From: Nocardia sp. NBC_00403
GTDB lineage: Bacteria; Actinomycetota; Actinomycetes; Mycobacteriales; Mycobacteriaceae
NCBI RefSeq assembly: GCF_036046055.1
Contig: NZ_CP107939.1
Location: forward strand, 5,580,001 to 5,644,000
Length of the DNA stretch: 64,000 nucleotides
Reading direction: 5' to 3'
Shown here: piece after piece, positions 50,451 through 60,990 of the stretch
How the letters are laid out: the number at the start of each line of letters is the position of its first letter
Numbering within the stretch: position 1 is the first letter of the stretch
Program-made: the position numbers and the translations under genes
Notes under the pieces: generated by a model
Databases searched by the model: none
Told to the model about the DNA's origin: nothing
Seen by the model: only the letters and a program-made list of their open reading frames with translations

Positions 50451-52190
50451 ATGGACCAGCGAGAGACGGATTTCGACGTACTCATCGTCGGTTCAGGATT
50501 CGGCGGCAGCGTGACCGCGCTGCGGCTGATCGAGAAGGGCTACACGGTCGGCGTGCTCGAAGCCGGTCAGCGCTACGCCGATAGCAAACTGCCCGAGACC
50601 AGTTGGGACCTGCGGAAGTTCCTGTGGGCGCCCAAGCTCGGCTGCTACGGCATCCAGCGCATCCACCCGCTGCGTAATGTCCTCATCCTCGGTGGCGCGG
50701 GCGTCGGTGGCGGGTCGCTCAACTACGCCAACACGCTGTATGTGCCGCCGGAGCCCTTCTTCCAGGACGCGCAATGGCGCGACATCACCGACTGGCGTGC
50801 CGAGCTCACGCCGTATTACGAACGCGCGCAGAAGATGCTCGGGGTAGTGCGCAATCCGCACATGACTCCGGCCGACGAGATCTTCAAGGAGGTGGCCGAG
50901 GATCTCGGCGTCGGCGACACCTTCGTGCAGACTCCGGTCGGCGTGTTCTTCGGTGAGCCGGGCAAGACCGTGGCGGACCCGTATTTCGGCGGTGTCGGTC
51001 CTGAGCGTACCGGCTGCCTCGAATGCGGTGAATGCATGACCGGCTGCCGGCACGGAGCGAAGAACACACTCGTCAAGAACTACCTGTATCTCGCGGAAAA
51101 AGCAGGCGCGCAGGTGATTCCGATGACGACGGTCACCGAACTGCGCCCGCTGCCGGACGGCACCTGGGACGTCGCGACCGAACGCACCGGCGCGTGGGTG
51201 CGCAAGCGTCTCGCGACTTACACCGCGCGTCAGGTCGTCCTGGCCGCAGGCACCCTCGGCACCCAGAAGCTATTGCACGCGATGCGCGACAAGGGTGTGC
51301 TGCCCGACCTTTCCGATCGACTCGGCGAACTCACCAGGACGAACTCCGAATCCATCGTCGGAGCGGCGACCAAGAAGGTCACCCCCGGTGTGGATTTCAC
51401 CAAGGGCGTCGCGATCACCTCATCCATCCACCCCACCCACGACACGCACATCGAGCCGGTCCGCTATGGCAAGGGCTCCAATGTGATGGGCCTGATGCAG
51501 ACGCTGATGGTCGACGGTGGCGGCCGGATGCCGCGCTGGCTGCGGTTCCTCGGCGTCGTGTTGCGCAACCCGCTCACCCTGCTCACCTTCCTGAGTGTGA
51601 AGAACTGGAGTGAGCGCACCATCATCACACTGGTGATGCAGCACCTGGACAACTCCATCACCACCTACACCAAGCGCGGCCTGTTCGGCCGCAAGCTGAC
51701 CAGCAAGCAGGGCCACGGCGAACCGAACCCGACCTGGATTCCGGCGGGCAACGATGTCACCCGTCGGGTCGCCGAGAAGATCGGCGGCATCGCGGGCGGC
51801 AGCTGGGGCGAGATCTTCAATATCCCGTTGACCGCGCACTTCTTGGGAGGTGCACCGATCGGCGCCGACCGCGAAACCGGTGTCATCGACGCCTACCACC
51901 GGGTGTACGGCTATCCGACCCTGAGCGTCGTGGACGGTGCCGCGGTGTCGGCGAATCTCGGTGTCAATCCCTCGCTGACGATCACCGCGCAGGCCGAACG
52001 CGCCGCGGCCTATTGGCCGAACAACGGCGAACAGGACACCCGCCCGGCGCAAGGCCTTGCCTATCAACAGATTTCGCCGGTGGCGCCCACGAATCCTGTC
52101 GTGCCCGCAGGCACGCCGACCGCGCTGGTGCTGCCGATCGTCGAGATCCGCGGTGGCCGCAGCGCAGCCGACGAGAGTGCGACCGCCTGA
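50451..52190 (+). CDS. choD: GMC-family cholesterol oxidase-like flavoprotein
   Basis: A 579-aa FAD enzyme matching mycobacterial ChoD-type proteins. The FAD motif is VLIVGSGFGGSVTALRLIEK; ILGGAGVGGGSLNYANTLYV is the GMC signature; a Cys-rich TGCLECGECMTGCRHGAKNT segment follows. The C-terminal NLGVNPSLTITAQAERAA closes the FAD site. It is proposed to oxidise 3-beta-hydroxysterols, though activity of ChoD-type proteins is debated. The ATG at 50451 has GAGGAG upstream. No Tat signal, so cytoplasmic. Confidence 0.88.
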   Translation: MDQRETDFDVLIVGSGFGGSVTALRLIEKGYTVGVLEAGQRYADSKLPETSWDLRKFLWAPKLGCYGIQRIHPLRNVLILGGAGVGGGSLNYANTLYVPPEPFFQDAQWRDITDWRAELTPYYERAQKMLGVVRNPHMTPADEIFKEVAEDLGVGDTFVQTPVGVFFGEPGKTVADPYFGGVGPERTGCLECGECMTGCRHGAKNTLVKNYLYLAEKAGAQVIPMTTVTELRPLPDGTWDVATERTGAWVRKRLATYTARQVVLAAGTLGTQKLLHAMRDKGVLPDLSDRLGELTRTNSESIVGAATKKVTPGVDFTKGVAITSSIHPTHDTHIEPVRYGKGSNVMGLMQTLMVDGGGRMPRWLRFLGVVLRNPLTLLTFLSVKNWSERTIITLVMQHLDNSITTYTKRGLFGRKLTSKQGHGEPNPTWIPAGNDVTRRVAEKIGGIAGGSWGEIFNIPLTAHFLGGAPIGADRETGVIDAYHRVYGYPTLSVVDGAAVSANLGVNPSLTITAQAERAAAYWPNNGEQDTRPAQGLAYQQISPVAPTNPVVPAGTPTALVLPIVEIRGGRSAADESATA

Positions 52191-52198
52191 ATCCGCGC

Positions 52199-52945
52199 TC
52201 AGCCAGGGGGCGCGATCTTGGTGATGACGATCGAGCCTTCGCGGTCCGCCACGGTCACGATCTGTCGATAGGTCCGCACGGTCGAATTGGGGCGACTCTC
52301 GGTGATCACCACATCGAATCGGCCATCACTCATCGGCGCGATCAGGACACAGTGCTGACTGCCGGGCGGAATCGACGCGATACCCGCGTCGATCACCTCA
52401 ATCTTCGGCACCGCCGCGTCCGGTGTGGTGACTGCCCGCGCCGCCTGCCCCGAACGCTCCACGTAGTAGGCGTGCTGGAACGCCAGAATCACTTCCGGCC
52501 CGGTCGCGCTCGAACCGATACCGTTGCCGCGCACCAGCTGTTCGGTCCGGGTCGCCTCACACCCGGGCCGACCGCCGAGTACCGGATCGACAACCGTCGC
52601 GGACTGACGCGGGTCGGTCGCCGCGGCGCTGTAGACCAGCACAATCGCCGCTGTCGCCAATGACCCACCGATCGCGAAAGCGCCGAGCCACCAGAATCGC
52701 AGCGGTCCGTGGTGCGCGCGATCAGCGCGCCGCCGCGAGCGGCGTTGACGGCTGAGGCTCTGCCGTGGGTCCACACGCTGCGGCGGCTGGAGCCGCCGTG
52801 GCGGCTCCAGCCGCTGTGATATGTCGAGGTGTTGCGGCAGCTCCGAGGAGATCATGCCCGGCCACAACGGCACGGCCGATGCCCTGCCCCGGCCGTGCCG
52901 CGCCGCGATATGGCCGCTGGACCCGGCTGTGTTCGACGACGACAT
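52199..52945 (-). CDS. Single-pass membrane protein of unknown function
   Basis: A 248-aa protein: a basic, Gln/Arg/Pro-rich cytoplasmic N-terminus (1-95), one TM helix (about 100-122, WWLGAFAIGGSLATAAIVLV), and an extracytoplasmic domain (125-248) with two Cys (GGRPGCEATRTEQ and PGSQHCVLIAP) likely to form a disulfide. The extracellular part resembles small NTF2-like or DUF8176-type secreted domains of Nocardia. The family is not certain. It is convergent with the choD-like gene. Confidence 0.7.
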   Translation of the reverse strand: MSSSNTAGSSGHIAARHGRGRASAVPLWPGMISSELPQHLDISQRLEPPRRLQPPQRVDPRQSLSRQRRSRRRADRAHHGPLRFWWLGAFAIGGSLATAAIVLVYSAAATDPRQSATVVDPVLGGRPGCEATRTEQLVRGNGIGSSATGPEVILAFQHAYYVERSGQAARAVTTPDAAVPKIEVIDAGIASIPPGSQHCVLIAPMSDGRFDVVITESRPNSTVRTYRQIVTVADREGSIVITKIAPPG

Positions 52946-53156
52946 ACTTTCGCCGCACCCCCTTCGCCGACGCCCGTGGGCAAGCTCGGGTTTCCTATGA
53001 ATGCCGTTGTGCAATAACAAGATTGCACACCTTTGCCATTTATGCGACCGAATGACCGATAGATAGCCGAAACGTGCACCAGTTATCTTCTGGCACACAA
53101 TGTTTCGGTTACTCCATGCCAACCGCACACGGCCGGAGGGGGATGCCGGGTCGCCC

Positions 53157-56100
53157 TCAGAGCAGGCCGCGTTGCCGCAGGTCGGAAACGTACTTGTGGA
53201 TCAGCGACTGCGACAAGTGCGGAATATCGTTGTCGGGGCCGATGTTTGTGGCCTGCACCGCGGCGGCGAAGCCCTCGGCCGGAATCACCGATCCATCGAT
53301 GGGCAGGCTGGGCCGGCGATAGGCGTGCAGCAACGGCAACAACGATGCCTGCCGCTGCCACTCGGGTAGACCTCGAAGCGCAGTGTCGAAGCGGGCGAAC
53401 CACTCTCGATAGTCCTCGATCCGCTGGATCGGGTGACCCGCCTCGATCAACCAGTCGACGAATACGTCGAGCGAGACACCGTCGTCGTGCGGGTTCAGGA
53501 CATCGAAGGTCTGGAAGCCCGCAGTGGCCTGCGCGCCGAGAGTGGCGATCGCCTCGGCGGTGAAGTCGGCAGGCAGGCCGTCGTAGTGCGCCCGCTGCCG
53601 AACGCCGTCGGCAGCTGTCTCATAGAAGGAATACGGCGCGATGCCGGTGACAAGCAGGCTGATCAGCAAGCGCGTGAACATGTCGGGCACGTTCAGCTGA
53701 CCTGCGTAGCGACTGTGGGCCAGGATCATGTCCGACCGGAAAACGGCGACCGGTAGGCCGCAACGGTCGTGCGCTTCCCGCAGCAGCACTTCGCCCGCCC
53801 ATTTGCTGTTGCCGTAGCCGTTCGCATAGCTGTCGTCGACGACTCGCACTGGACTGATCTCGCGGATGTCGCCGTCTTCCTCGAAGATCGCGGGTGGGAT
53901 CTGAGCGGTCACCGCGACGGTCGAGAGATAGTTGACGGGCTTGAGCCGTGTGGTGATCGCGAGGCGAATGAGTTCCGCGGTGCCGACGACGTTGGGTCCG
54001 AACAACTGACTGTAGGGCAACACATGATTCACCAGGGCGGCTGGATGCACGATCAGGTCGACGCTGTCCGCGAGACGATGCCACGTCGCATCGTCCAAGC
54101 CCAGGTTCGGTTCTCCGATGTCGCCTGCGAGAACCTCCAGGTTCCGGCTCGCCAAATCCCGAAAATGCCCGAGCAGTCCGGCGTCGCCGCTGTCGAACGC
54201 CTCTTCGAGCCGTGCACTCGCCGCCGCCGCGTCCCGCCCCCGGACGAGACAGATCAGCGTGCCGCCGGTTCGATCCAGACGTTCCAACCATTCGAGGCAA
54301 AGAAACCGACCCAGATACCCGTTCGCCCCGGTCAGCAGAACCGTGCGGGCGGCCGCGGCGCGCGGGAGATCCCGTGCCGCAGTGAGGGTTCGGACGTCGA
54401 TGAACTTGTTCAGTGTGAGGTCACGGGCTCGGGCTCGGTCGGCCCCGGAACCGTGCACAGCAGCGAACGTCGGACGTTCGGCCGCGGAGTTCTTCGCTGT
54501 CTCGATGTACACCGCCAGCTCATAGAGATCGTTGGCCGGGCTGAGGATAACGCCGACCGGCACCTCCAGGCCGAGGATCTCCTGCAGCAGATTCGAAAAG
54601 GACAGTGCAGCAAGGGAATCGCCACCGAGATCGGTGAAGTGCACGTCGGGCCGCAGATCCGTGGTCGCGCAGCCGAGCAACGCTCGCGCCGCACGACCGA
54701 TGGTGTCGAGCACCGGCTGGTTCGCCGCCTCGCGTCGCAGCGCGAGCAATTCGTGCGCCTGTCCTTCGGCAAGGTCGGCGTACAGTTGCTGGAGCCGCCC
54801 CCCGTAGCGCTCGGTGAGCGCGGGCCGCAACAACTTACCGATGCCGGAGAGCAAGCCGTTATCGGTGGTGAACGGTGCGGTCTCGATGAGGAAATCGCGT
54901 GGAATCTCGTAGGAGTTCAGATTGCCGTCCTTGGCGATCCGTTGCAGCGACTCGGCCAGTGGCACTTTCAGTGCATCCGGGTCGGCGGCGGCGAGTGCGT
55001 CCTCAGTAGGAACGATCACCGCAAGCAGGTAGGCGCGTTCGCTGCTGCCGTAGACGAAAATCTGGCGAATCAGCGGACTATTGGCGAAGACGGCCTCGAG
55101 ACGCGACACGGCCACGAACTCACCCTGCGACAGCTTCAGCACGCTGTTGCGACGATCGACATAGACCAGCTCATCCGGTCCGAGCTCGGCCACAATGTCA
55201 CCGGTCCGGTAGAAGCCGTCGGCGTCGAAGACCTCCGCGGTAACCTCGGGCCGCTTGTAATACCCGGGAATCATGGTCGAGGTCTTCAGCAGCAATTCAC
55301 CGCGCGGATGCGGCTGATCGGTATGGAAGTAGCCGAGTTCGGGCACGTCGACGAGCCTGTAGTCGAGCACCGGTGGCCGCCGCACCTGGTTGTCGATCAC
55401 GAGACCGCCGCCCGCCTCCGTCGAGCCGTAACCGTCGTGCAGATCCATGTCGAGCAGCGACTCGATGAACACCTTCATCTCCGCGGCCAGCGGTGCGCTG
55501 CCGCACACCACCGTTATGAGGCGGCCGCCGAAGAAGTCTTGCCGCAGTTGCGCTTTGACCTCGCCGTCGAGCGCCGCGGGGTCGATGCCCGGTGCGGTGC
55601 GGCGGTCCATCTCGCTCTGGTAGCGCTGAAACACCATCTCGCACAACCGCGGAACGAGAAACAGCTCCGTCGGTCGCGCCAGCGCGATGTCATCGAACAG
55701 CGTCGAAATATCGCTCTTGGCGGCGAAGTATGCGGTGCCGCCACGGGCGAGCACCCCGAACAGGGACATGCGCCCCGCGACGTGGCTCATCGGCATGTAG
55801 TTGAGATTGATCGCGGACACCGGCGGCGCGCCGAGCCACATCGCCGAGACCAGCCGGTCGGTGTACATCGCGCCTTTCGGCGTGCCGGTGCTTCCGGAGG
55901 TGTAGATGAGCAAGGCCAGCGGATCGTCCTCGGCCTCGGGGACGACGAGCGGGGCCTGCGGGAGGGCGCGCCCCTGTTCGAGGACATTCTGCAGCGTTTG
56001 GATGTGCACCGTGCTGCCCGCACTCGCGAGCCGTCGGCGTGCGGATTCGAATGCGTCTTGCTGGTCGTCGTCTTCGGGGTGGTAGTCGAAAACGATCAGT

Positions 56101-56684
56101 CGCTGTGGCGATGTGCTTGCCAGAATGCAGTGGACGGCGGTCTCGAGATGTTCCGGAGTCGTCGCCAGAATGTGCGGGGCCGTCTCCGCGATGATGGCCG
56201 TCAGTGGGGAGACAGCCGCGCTCGCCTGCAGCGGGACGACAACCGCGCCCAGATGCACACAGGCCAGATCGATCGTGGTGTAGTCGCGGCTGGTGAATCC
56301 CAGTATCGCCACGAAATCACCTGTGCACAAAGGCTGCTCGGAATCGTGGTGCCATGCGCTCGCCACGGCGGCCGCCCGCTCCCACAGTTCGCCGTAACTG
56401 ACGGTCTCGAAAGCGGGCAGCAATCGCAGCGAACGACGGCCCGACGCCGCGTCCACCGTGGGCTCGACAGCGCGCTGTCCGAGTGCCGGACGGTCGGCAT
56501 AGGCCCTCATGATGGCCGCCACGATCTGTGCAAGGCGCATGTCGGGTTGCCGAATCGCTTCGGTGGCGGTGTCGAGTGGCAGCGCGTCGCGAATCTGCTG
56601 CTCAGCCGCATACAGATCGGCGATACGTTGCATCAGCCGCTCGCGCGTGTCGGGTACCACTGCCCGCCTCCTTGGGTCGCTCAT
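53157..56684 (-). CDS. car: Carboxylic acid reductase (A-PCP-R)
   Basis: A 1175-aa ATP- and NADPH-dependent enzyme reducing carboxylic acids to aldehydes. The adenylation domain (1-650) has [18 protein letters not shown] and [10 protein letters not shown]; the carrier domain carries the phosphopantetheine Ser at S690 in LGGDSLAAL; the reductase domain (about 760-1175) has [20 protein letters not shown] and the catalytic YxxxK in YGNSKWAGE. Length and order match the Nocardia and Mycobacterium enzymes. It needs a phosphopantetheinyl transferase, not seen here. The ATG at 56684 ([10 protein letters not shown]) is chosen; the frame is open 12 codons more. Confidence 0.95.
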   Translation of the reverse strand: MSDPRRRAVVPDTRERLMQRIADLYAAEQQIRDALPLDTATEAIRQPDMRLAQIVAAIMRAYADRPALGQRAVEPTVDAASGRRSLRLLPAFETVSYGELWERAAAVASAWHHDSEQPLCTGDFVAILGFTSRDYTTIDLACVHLGAVVVPLQASAAVSPLTAIIAETAPHILATTPEHLETAVHCILASTSPQRLIVFDYHPEDDDQQDAFESARRRLASAGSTVHIQTLQNVLEQGRALPQAPLVVPEAEDDPLALLIYTSGSTGTPKGAMYTDRLVSAMWLGAPPVSAINLNYMPMSHVAGRMSLFGVLARGGTAYFAAKSDISTLFDDIALARPTELFLVPRLCEMVFQRYQSEMDRRTAPGIDPAALDGEVKAQLRQDFFGGRLITVVCGSAPLAAEMKVFIESLLDMDLHDGYGSTEAGGGLVIDNQVRRPPVLDYRLVDVPELGYFHTDQPHPRGELLLKTSTMIPGYYKRPEVTAEVFDADGFYRTGDIVAELGPDELVYVDRRNSVLKLSQGEFVAVSRLEAVFANSPLIRQIFVYGSSERAYLLAVIVPTEDALAAADPDALKVPLAESLQRIAKDGNLNSYEIPRDFLIETAPFTTDNGLLSGIGKLLRPALTERYGGRLQQLYADLAEGQAHELLALRREAANQPVLDTIGRAARALLGCATTDLRPDVHFTDLGGDSLAALSFSNLLQEILGLEVPVGVILSPANDLYELAVYIETAKNSAAERPTFAAVHGSGADRARARDLTLNKFIDVRTLTAARDLPRAAAARTVLLTGANGYLGRFLCLEWLERLDRTGGTLICLVRGRDAAAASARLEEAFDSGDAGLLGHFRDLASRNLEVLAGDIGEPNLGLDDATWHRLADSVDLIVHPAALVNHVLPYSQLFGPNVVGTAELIRLAITTRLKPVNYLSTVAVTAQIPPAIFEEDGDIREISPVRVVDDSYANGYGNSKWAGEVLLREAHDRCGLPVAVFRSDMILAHSRYAGQLNVPDMFTRLLISLLVTGIAPYSFYETAADGVRQRAHYDGLPADFTAEAIATLGAQATAGFQTFDVLNPHDDGVSLDVFVDWLIEAGHPIQRIEDYREWFARFDTALRGLPEWQRQASLLPLLHAYRRPSLPIDGSVIPAEGFAAAVQATNIGPDNDIPHLSQSLIHKYVSDLRQRGLL

Positions 56685-56894
56685 CAACCTTCGGTCGCTT
56701 CGTGCACTCACAAAAGACACCTTTGTCCAGCAATACGTTAGCCTGCCTAAGCATTCCAGGATGGGCGCGGGTCCGGCAATGGACTTGATGTCCTCTCGAA
56801 GACATCACGCCCGACGAAACAACGCCCAGTACATCCACCACCCGGCCCATCGGAACCCCGACCGGTTCGTCGACCACATCGGGCCGTCCTTCGC

Positions 56895-57520
56895 ATGCTC
56901 CCACCACCCGATGAAAACCACGCGACACATTCGGCGGCCACATCGCCATTCGACGGCTTCGGCAAAGTAGCCAAGTCTGTCGGCCAATTCGTCGCGCCGA
57001 CAACGATGGTCACTGCGGTGCTGTTCTACTTCGGTTGGGCGCATGTGTATTGGTTCTTCGACTATTTCGGCGTCGACTCGACCACCCTGCACCCCAGCAT
57101 CCAATGCCGGTGCGTTCGGAGGCCGCGGGTGTCCTCGAGTGGACGATCCTGTTCATCCTGATCGGCATCAGCATGTTCTGGATCGCCACCGACTACGCGG
57201 CGGCGGTCGGGCGATCACGAGCCCAGCAGGCGGCGGCCGAGATCCCCACCAGCGCAGGGATTGTCATCTACAGCGAAAAGGACCTCCATCTCTCGGGACC
57301 CGACATGCGGAAAGTGGAATGCGGTCCCGAAAGCTCGGCCTACCGCTTCCGCTACGACGGGCTGGTGTTGCTCGCCCACATCGATGACCAGTACGTCCTC
57401 CTGCCACGAACCTGGCCGGACCGACTGGGCGCCGCTGTCGTTCTCCCCGCATCGACTCCGGGCGCGGTGCGATTCGAATTCCGGCTGGCAGTCGACCCGG
57501 CGTCGGACAGCTGCACGTAA
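56895..57520 (+). pseudogene. Membrane protein gene with internal deletion or frameshift
   Basis: The first frame (56895-57100) gives VAPTTMVTAVLFYFGWAHVY then WFFDYFGVDSTTL, a first TM helix typical of larger actinobacterial membrane proteins. At about 57105 homology passes to another frame: LEWTILFILIGISMFWIATD and a soluble C-terminal domain (IVIYSEKDLHLSGPDMRKVE then YVLLPRTWPDRLG) ending at 57520. The middle of the protein, expected to hold further TM helices, is absent. Function is unknown. Confidence 0.6.
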
Positions 57521-57546
57521 TCTGCGCTCAGCCGCCGACCACTGTG

Positions 57547-58833
57547 TCACAGCGGCGGAAGTTCGAGATTCTCACGGAAAGTAGCGCCGAGATAGTCGCT
57601 CCCGACGATGCCTCGGCGGCGCAGTTCGGGGAGCAGTCCGTTGGTGAGGAAGTCACGGGTCCGTGGGTCCGCGAGACCGCCCAACGAGATGACGTCGAGC
57701 ACTCCTGCCAGGTACCGCTCCTCGATCGCGTCGGCGAGCTGCTCCGGAGTGCCTGCAGCGGCCCAGTGTCCGGTGTCTTTCGAAGCGATGATCAACTCGC
57801 GCAGGGTCCGGCCCGAGGCCGCGAGCTTGGTGAAGATCTCGACGCGCCCACGCCGGCGGTTCACCGAGGTCACCTCGGGCAGCAGGTGCGGTGGGATGGG
57901 TTTGTCCAAGGGGAGTTCCGAGAGGTCGATGCCGCCGCCGAACATGTCGGCCAAGCGGATTCGACCCGCGTCGAGATCGGTGGCTTCGGCGTCCTCGCGG
58001 ACCAATCGGCGCACCTCATCTTCGGTCGCGCCGTAGGTGGCATGGAAAGAACTCATGATCAATGGCAATGCCTCGGCGCGGCCGAGTTCGGTCGCGCGGG
58101 CGCGCACCGCTTTCGTATAGGTGATGGCATCTTCGAGCGTGGGCAGTGAGGTGAAAACGACTTCGGCGAACCGGGCGCCGAGCTCGATACCGCCTGCCGA
58201 CTGACCCGCCTGGAATTGCACAGGCCGCCGCTGCGGCAGCGGCGGGATGTTGAGCGGACCTTTCACCGTGAAGTACTGTCCCGTATGGTCGATCGGCCGC
58301 ACGCGCGTCGCGTCGAGGACCACGCCGCCATGCCCGTCGGGCGTCAACGCGCCGGCGTGCCAGCTGTCGAACAGCGCGTTGACCACCTCGAGGGATTCGG
58401 TTGCCCGCGCATACCGCTCTTCCGGTGTCGGCAGGTCCTGGTCACCGTAGTTCTCTTCGCCGACCGACGACGTGACGACATTCCACGCCGCACGACCGTT
58501 GCTCACGTGATCGAGCGTTCCGAACAGTCGCGCCAGGTTGTATGGGTGATGGAAGGTGCTGGTCACGGTGGCGATCAGACCGACGTCCGTGGTCACCGAA
58601 CTCAACGCGGACAGATAGATCAGCGGCTCCTGCGCGCCGATCGCGCCTTGCGCACCGAAGCTGAGCAGATCGGCGGCGAACAGGGCATCGAACTTGTTGG
58701 CCTCCGCGATCTTCGCGATCTCGATCGAAGACGCGGCAGTCGACTGCCGTGGATCTATCGCGGCCGCATACACACTCACGGCACCACTGACTCCGGTGAC
58801 CGTCTTCAGCGTCCGGCGTCGGACAGCACTCAT
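57547..58833 (-). CDS. NtaA/SnaA/DszA-type flavin monooxygenase (LLM class)
   Basis: A 428-aa bacterial luciferase-like TIM barrel that uses reduced FMN and oxygen on sulfur or nitrogen heterocycles, chelators or similar. EIAKIAEANKFDALFAADLL, LFGTLDHVSNGRAAWNVVTS, VQFQAGQSAGGIELGARFAE and IIASKDTGHWAAAGTPEQLA match the family. The N-terminus is short and odd: the usual GHHxxAWR loop after strand 1 is replaced by VSVYAAAIDPRQST, so part of the active site may be changed. No flavin reductase is adjacent. It is convergent with the membrane-protein relic. Confidence 0.87.
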   Translation of the reverse strand: MSAVRRRTLKTVTGVSGAVSVYAAAIDPRQSTAASSIEIAKIAEANKFDALFAADLLSFGAQGAIGAQEPLIYLSALSSVTTDVGLIATVTSTFHHPYNLARLFGTLDHVSNGRAAWNVVTSSVGEENYGDQDLPTPEERYARATESLEVVNALFDSWHAGALTPDGHGGVVLDATRVRPIDHTGQYFTVKGPLNIPPLPQRRPVQFQAGQSAGGIELGARFAEVVFTSLPTLEDAITYTKAVRARATELGRAEALPLIMSSFHATYGATEDEVRRLVREDAEATDLDAGRIRLADMFGGGIDLSELPLDKPIPPHLLPEVTSVNRRRGRVEIFTKLAASGRTLRELIIASKDTGHWAAAGTPEQLADAIEERYLAGVLDVISLGGLADPRTRDFLTNGLLPELRRRGIVGSDYLGATFRENLELPPL

Positions 58834-59524
58834 CGTCTCTCATCCCGTCACGAAATCCATAGCGACTCCCGCGCTCTGTCCGTTCACGCGAACACGGGAG
58901 CCCGGTCGCCGGCACAATCCGGCGCCCGTCCGAGTCCAGCACTGGTCGTGCTCTGCGGCGACGGTTCGGATCAGCGGAATTTATTTCGCCGTACGTAGAA
59001 CACGGGTGACCGGATCTCCGAATGGGTACAAACCCATTACGACCCAACGCAAGTCGGCACGCGACGGTCCACGACCGGCACCGGGCCGACCGGCACCGAT
59101 CCACCTGTCCAGGGTGTCCGCACCCCAACGGCGCGAGGCGAACACCCGCTCGGTGGCCATGTTGCGATCCGACTGTGAGCGGATCAGTGGCATAGCCCAC
59201 ACCTGGCTCTCGTAACCCGGGACCCCAGTCTTCGCGCAAGATATGCCACCACTACCGGAATCGCCTGGTAGACACGCCATTCAGCCCTGACCGTGTCGAA
59301 CCACGGATACCCCTGCGGTGGACGGCGTTTCGCATCGACTTACGCGATCACACCACCATCGGAACTTTCGCGTTGATGCGGCCGACCCATACAACGCACT
59401 TCGAACCCTGACCGAAAGTGCACTGGTCGAACCAAACCCAGTACCGATCGACGGCACCGCATGCCGTTGCAGATCTCTCGGTCGAACCGGACCGAGAAAG
59501 CCCGAGAACAAGAAACGAGAAACT
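58834..59524. other. Gene-free stretch before secreted protein pair
   Basis: The 691 bp have open frames on both strands (for example minus 58981-59280) but no family pattern or good ribosome binding site. The final 100 bp must include the promoter of the secreted pair. Nothing else is recognised. Confidence 0.45.
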
Positions 59525-60067
59525 GTGAACACTGTCTCCCGAGCAGCGGCGATTGCCGTATTGGCAATCGCCGCGACGGGCGTCACTGCCGGTATGGCAG
59601 CGGCCGCACCCACCGAGTCTCCCGCACCGGTGGCAGCGCCCTCCTTCGGCAACGAGAACACCGATGTCCTTGCCGCCGTGCACGGTACGGAGCAGGTGAC
59701 ACCGAATACCGGCGGTGTGGATCGGAATGCGGAAATCGACAAGGCGGTCGAGACGGTCACCGAGGCGTTCAACCACGCCAGCGCGGACGGCCGCATGGTC
59801 GGCACGGTCGCGGGCGTCGTCGTCGGCTGCCCGCTCGGCGCGGTAACCGGCGGCACGCTGACCGTGCTCACCACGGCCGGCGTCCTGACCCCGATCGGTG
59901 TGGTCGGCGGTTGCATCCTCGGCGGTCTCACCCTGGGCGGCCTCGGCGGCACCATCGGAGCCGCAATCACCGGTCTGCCCGCGCTCGCCACCACCGCGAA
60001 CGAGCAGTACAACGCGCTGCATGCCAAAGGGTTCGTCGCCGCGCCGATCGACACACCCGCTCCTTAG
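59525..60067 (+). CDS. Secreted Gly-rich hydrophobic protein, first of a tandem pair
   Basis: A 180-aa exported protein. The GTG at 59525 gives a signal peptide (VSRAAAIAVLAIAATGVTAG then MAAAAP). After a disordered region comes a long Gly/Ala/Val segment (VGTVAGVVVGCPLGAVTGGT, GVVGGCILGGLTLGGLGGTI) with two Cys 30 or so residues apart and a short C-terminal helix. It resembles small secreted proteins common in Nocardia with no known role. The neighbour at 60127 is a paralogue. Confidence 0.75.
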   Translation: MNTVSRAAAIAVLAIAATGVTAGMAAAAPTESPAPVAAPSFGNENTDVLAAVHGTEQVTPNTGGVDRNAEIDKAVETVTEAFNHASADGRMVGTVAGVVVGCPLGAVTGGTLTVLTTAGVLTPIGVVGGCILGGLTLGGLGGTIGAAITGLPALATTANEQYNALHAKGFVAAPIDTPAP

Positions 60068-60126
60068 TCCTCGGCCGGCCGCCGACGGCGGCACGGCTTC
60101 CGCACCACATGGAAACGAGCATTTTC

Positions 60127-60804
60127 ATGAAATACCCCACTCGGGCAGCCACAGTCACCGCACTGACCGCCGTCGCCGTTGCGATCGCTGCGGGCACCGC
60201 AGGCGCCGATCCGGCGCAGGCACCCGACGCCGACACGGTCTCCGTCGAGGTCATGCCCGGTGTCGAATTCACCGGAGCGGCGGCGGACAATTCTTCCGTC
60301 CTCAACACGCCGATCGGGTCGGTCACGATGCGCGACGGTCAAGTCGCGGTGCAGGATGCAGCCCAGCGGCCGATCCTCGGCGCACCGTTGGACACCGCGG
60401 CAGGCAGTCCTGCCGAATCGGTGACGGTTCCGGCCGCGCCCATCGCGACCGGTCAGGGCGACTTTCTCACTGACATGAATCAGGCGTGGCACCAGGCAGG
60501 CCCCTACACCGGGCTCGCAGCCGGTATCGGCGGCACCGCAGGCGCTTTCGCGGGGATGGTCGTCGGCTGCCCGATCGGCGCGGTCACCCTCGGCAGCATG
60601 GCCACCGTCATGTCGGCGGCTGTACTGACCGTGCCGGCCATGATCGGCGGCTGCCTGGCAGGCGCCGGCACCACCGCCGCTTTCGGCGGCATGGTCGGTA
60701 GCGTCGCCGTCGGCGTGCCGGTGGGTATCGCCGTGGCCGTCGACAAGTACAACCAGATCCAGGCCAAGCGCGCCAACGGAACCGACGCGGCGCCGCAGCT
60801 CTGA
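60127..60804 (+). CDS. Secreted Gly-rich hydrophobic protein, second of a tandem pair
   Basis: A 225-aa paralogue of the upstream gene. Signal peptide AATVTALTAVAVAIAAGTAG, then an extra N-terminal domain of about 75 residues (VSVEVMPGVEFTGAAADNSS onward), then the shared segment GGTAGAFAGMVVGCPIGAVT with VPAMIGGCLAGAG and a C-terminal KYNQIQAKRANG matching EQYNALHAKG of its neighbour. It is probably cotranscribed with it (59-bp gap). A strong hairpin follows. Confidence 0.75.
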   Translation: MKYPTRAATVTALTAVAVAIAAGTAGADPAQAPDADTVSVEVMPGVEFTGAAADNSSVLNTPIGSVTMRDGQVAVQDAAQRPILGAPLDTAAGSPAESVTVPAAPIATGQGDFLTDMNQAWHQAGPYTGLAAGIGGTAGAFAGMVVGCPIGAVTLGSMATVMSAAVLTVPAMIGGCLAGAGTTAAFGGMVGSVAVGVPVGIAVAVDKYNQIQAKRANGTDAAPQL

Positions 60805-60816
60805 CCACGCCGACGG

Positions 60817-60852
60817 CGCTGGTGCGGTCATCACCGGATGACCGCACCAGCG
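60817..60852. terminator. Strong hairpin terminator after secreted pair
   Basis: CGCTGGTGCGGTCAT (60817-60831) and its exact complement (60838-60852) form a 15-bp stem with a 6-nt loop, 12 bp after the stop of the second secreted gene. There is no T-tract, as is common in high-GC actinomycetes. Confidence 0.7.
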
Positions 60853-60990
60853 TGCCTATCCGGATCGCTGTCTCAGCAGTGATCCTCCAGTCCTCGGCCG
60901 CATCGGTCGCGCACCACTGGGTGTGATACATCGACGCGGCACTCGACCTGCCCCACCAACACCGGTCGGCACCGGAGACCGGGACTCGCG

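Noticed and set aside
53769..56741. Plus-strand 990-codon frame
   Set aside because: Antisense to the carboxylic acid reductase; lacks any recognisable domain despite its length.
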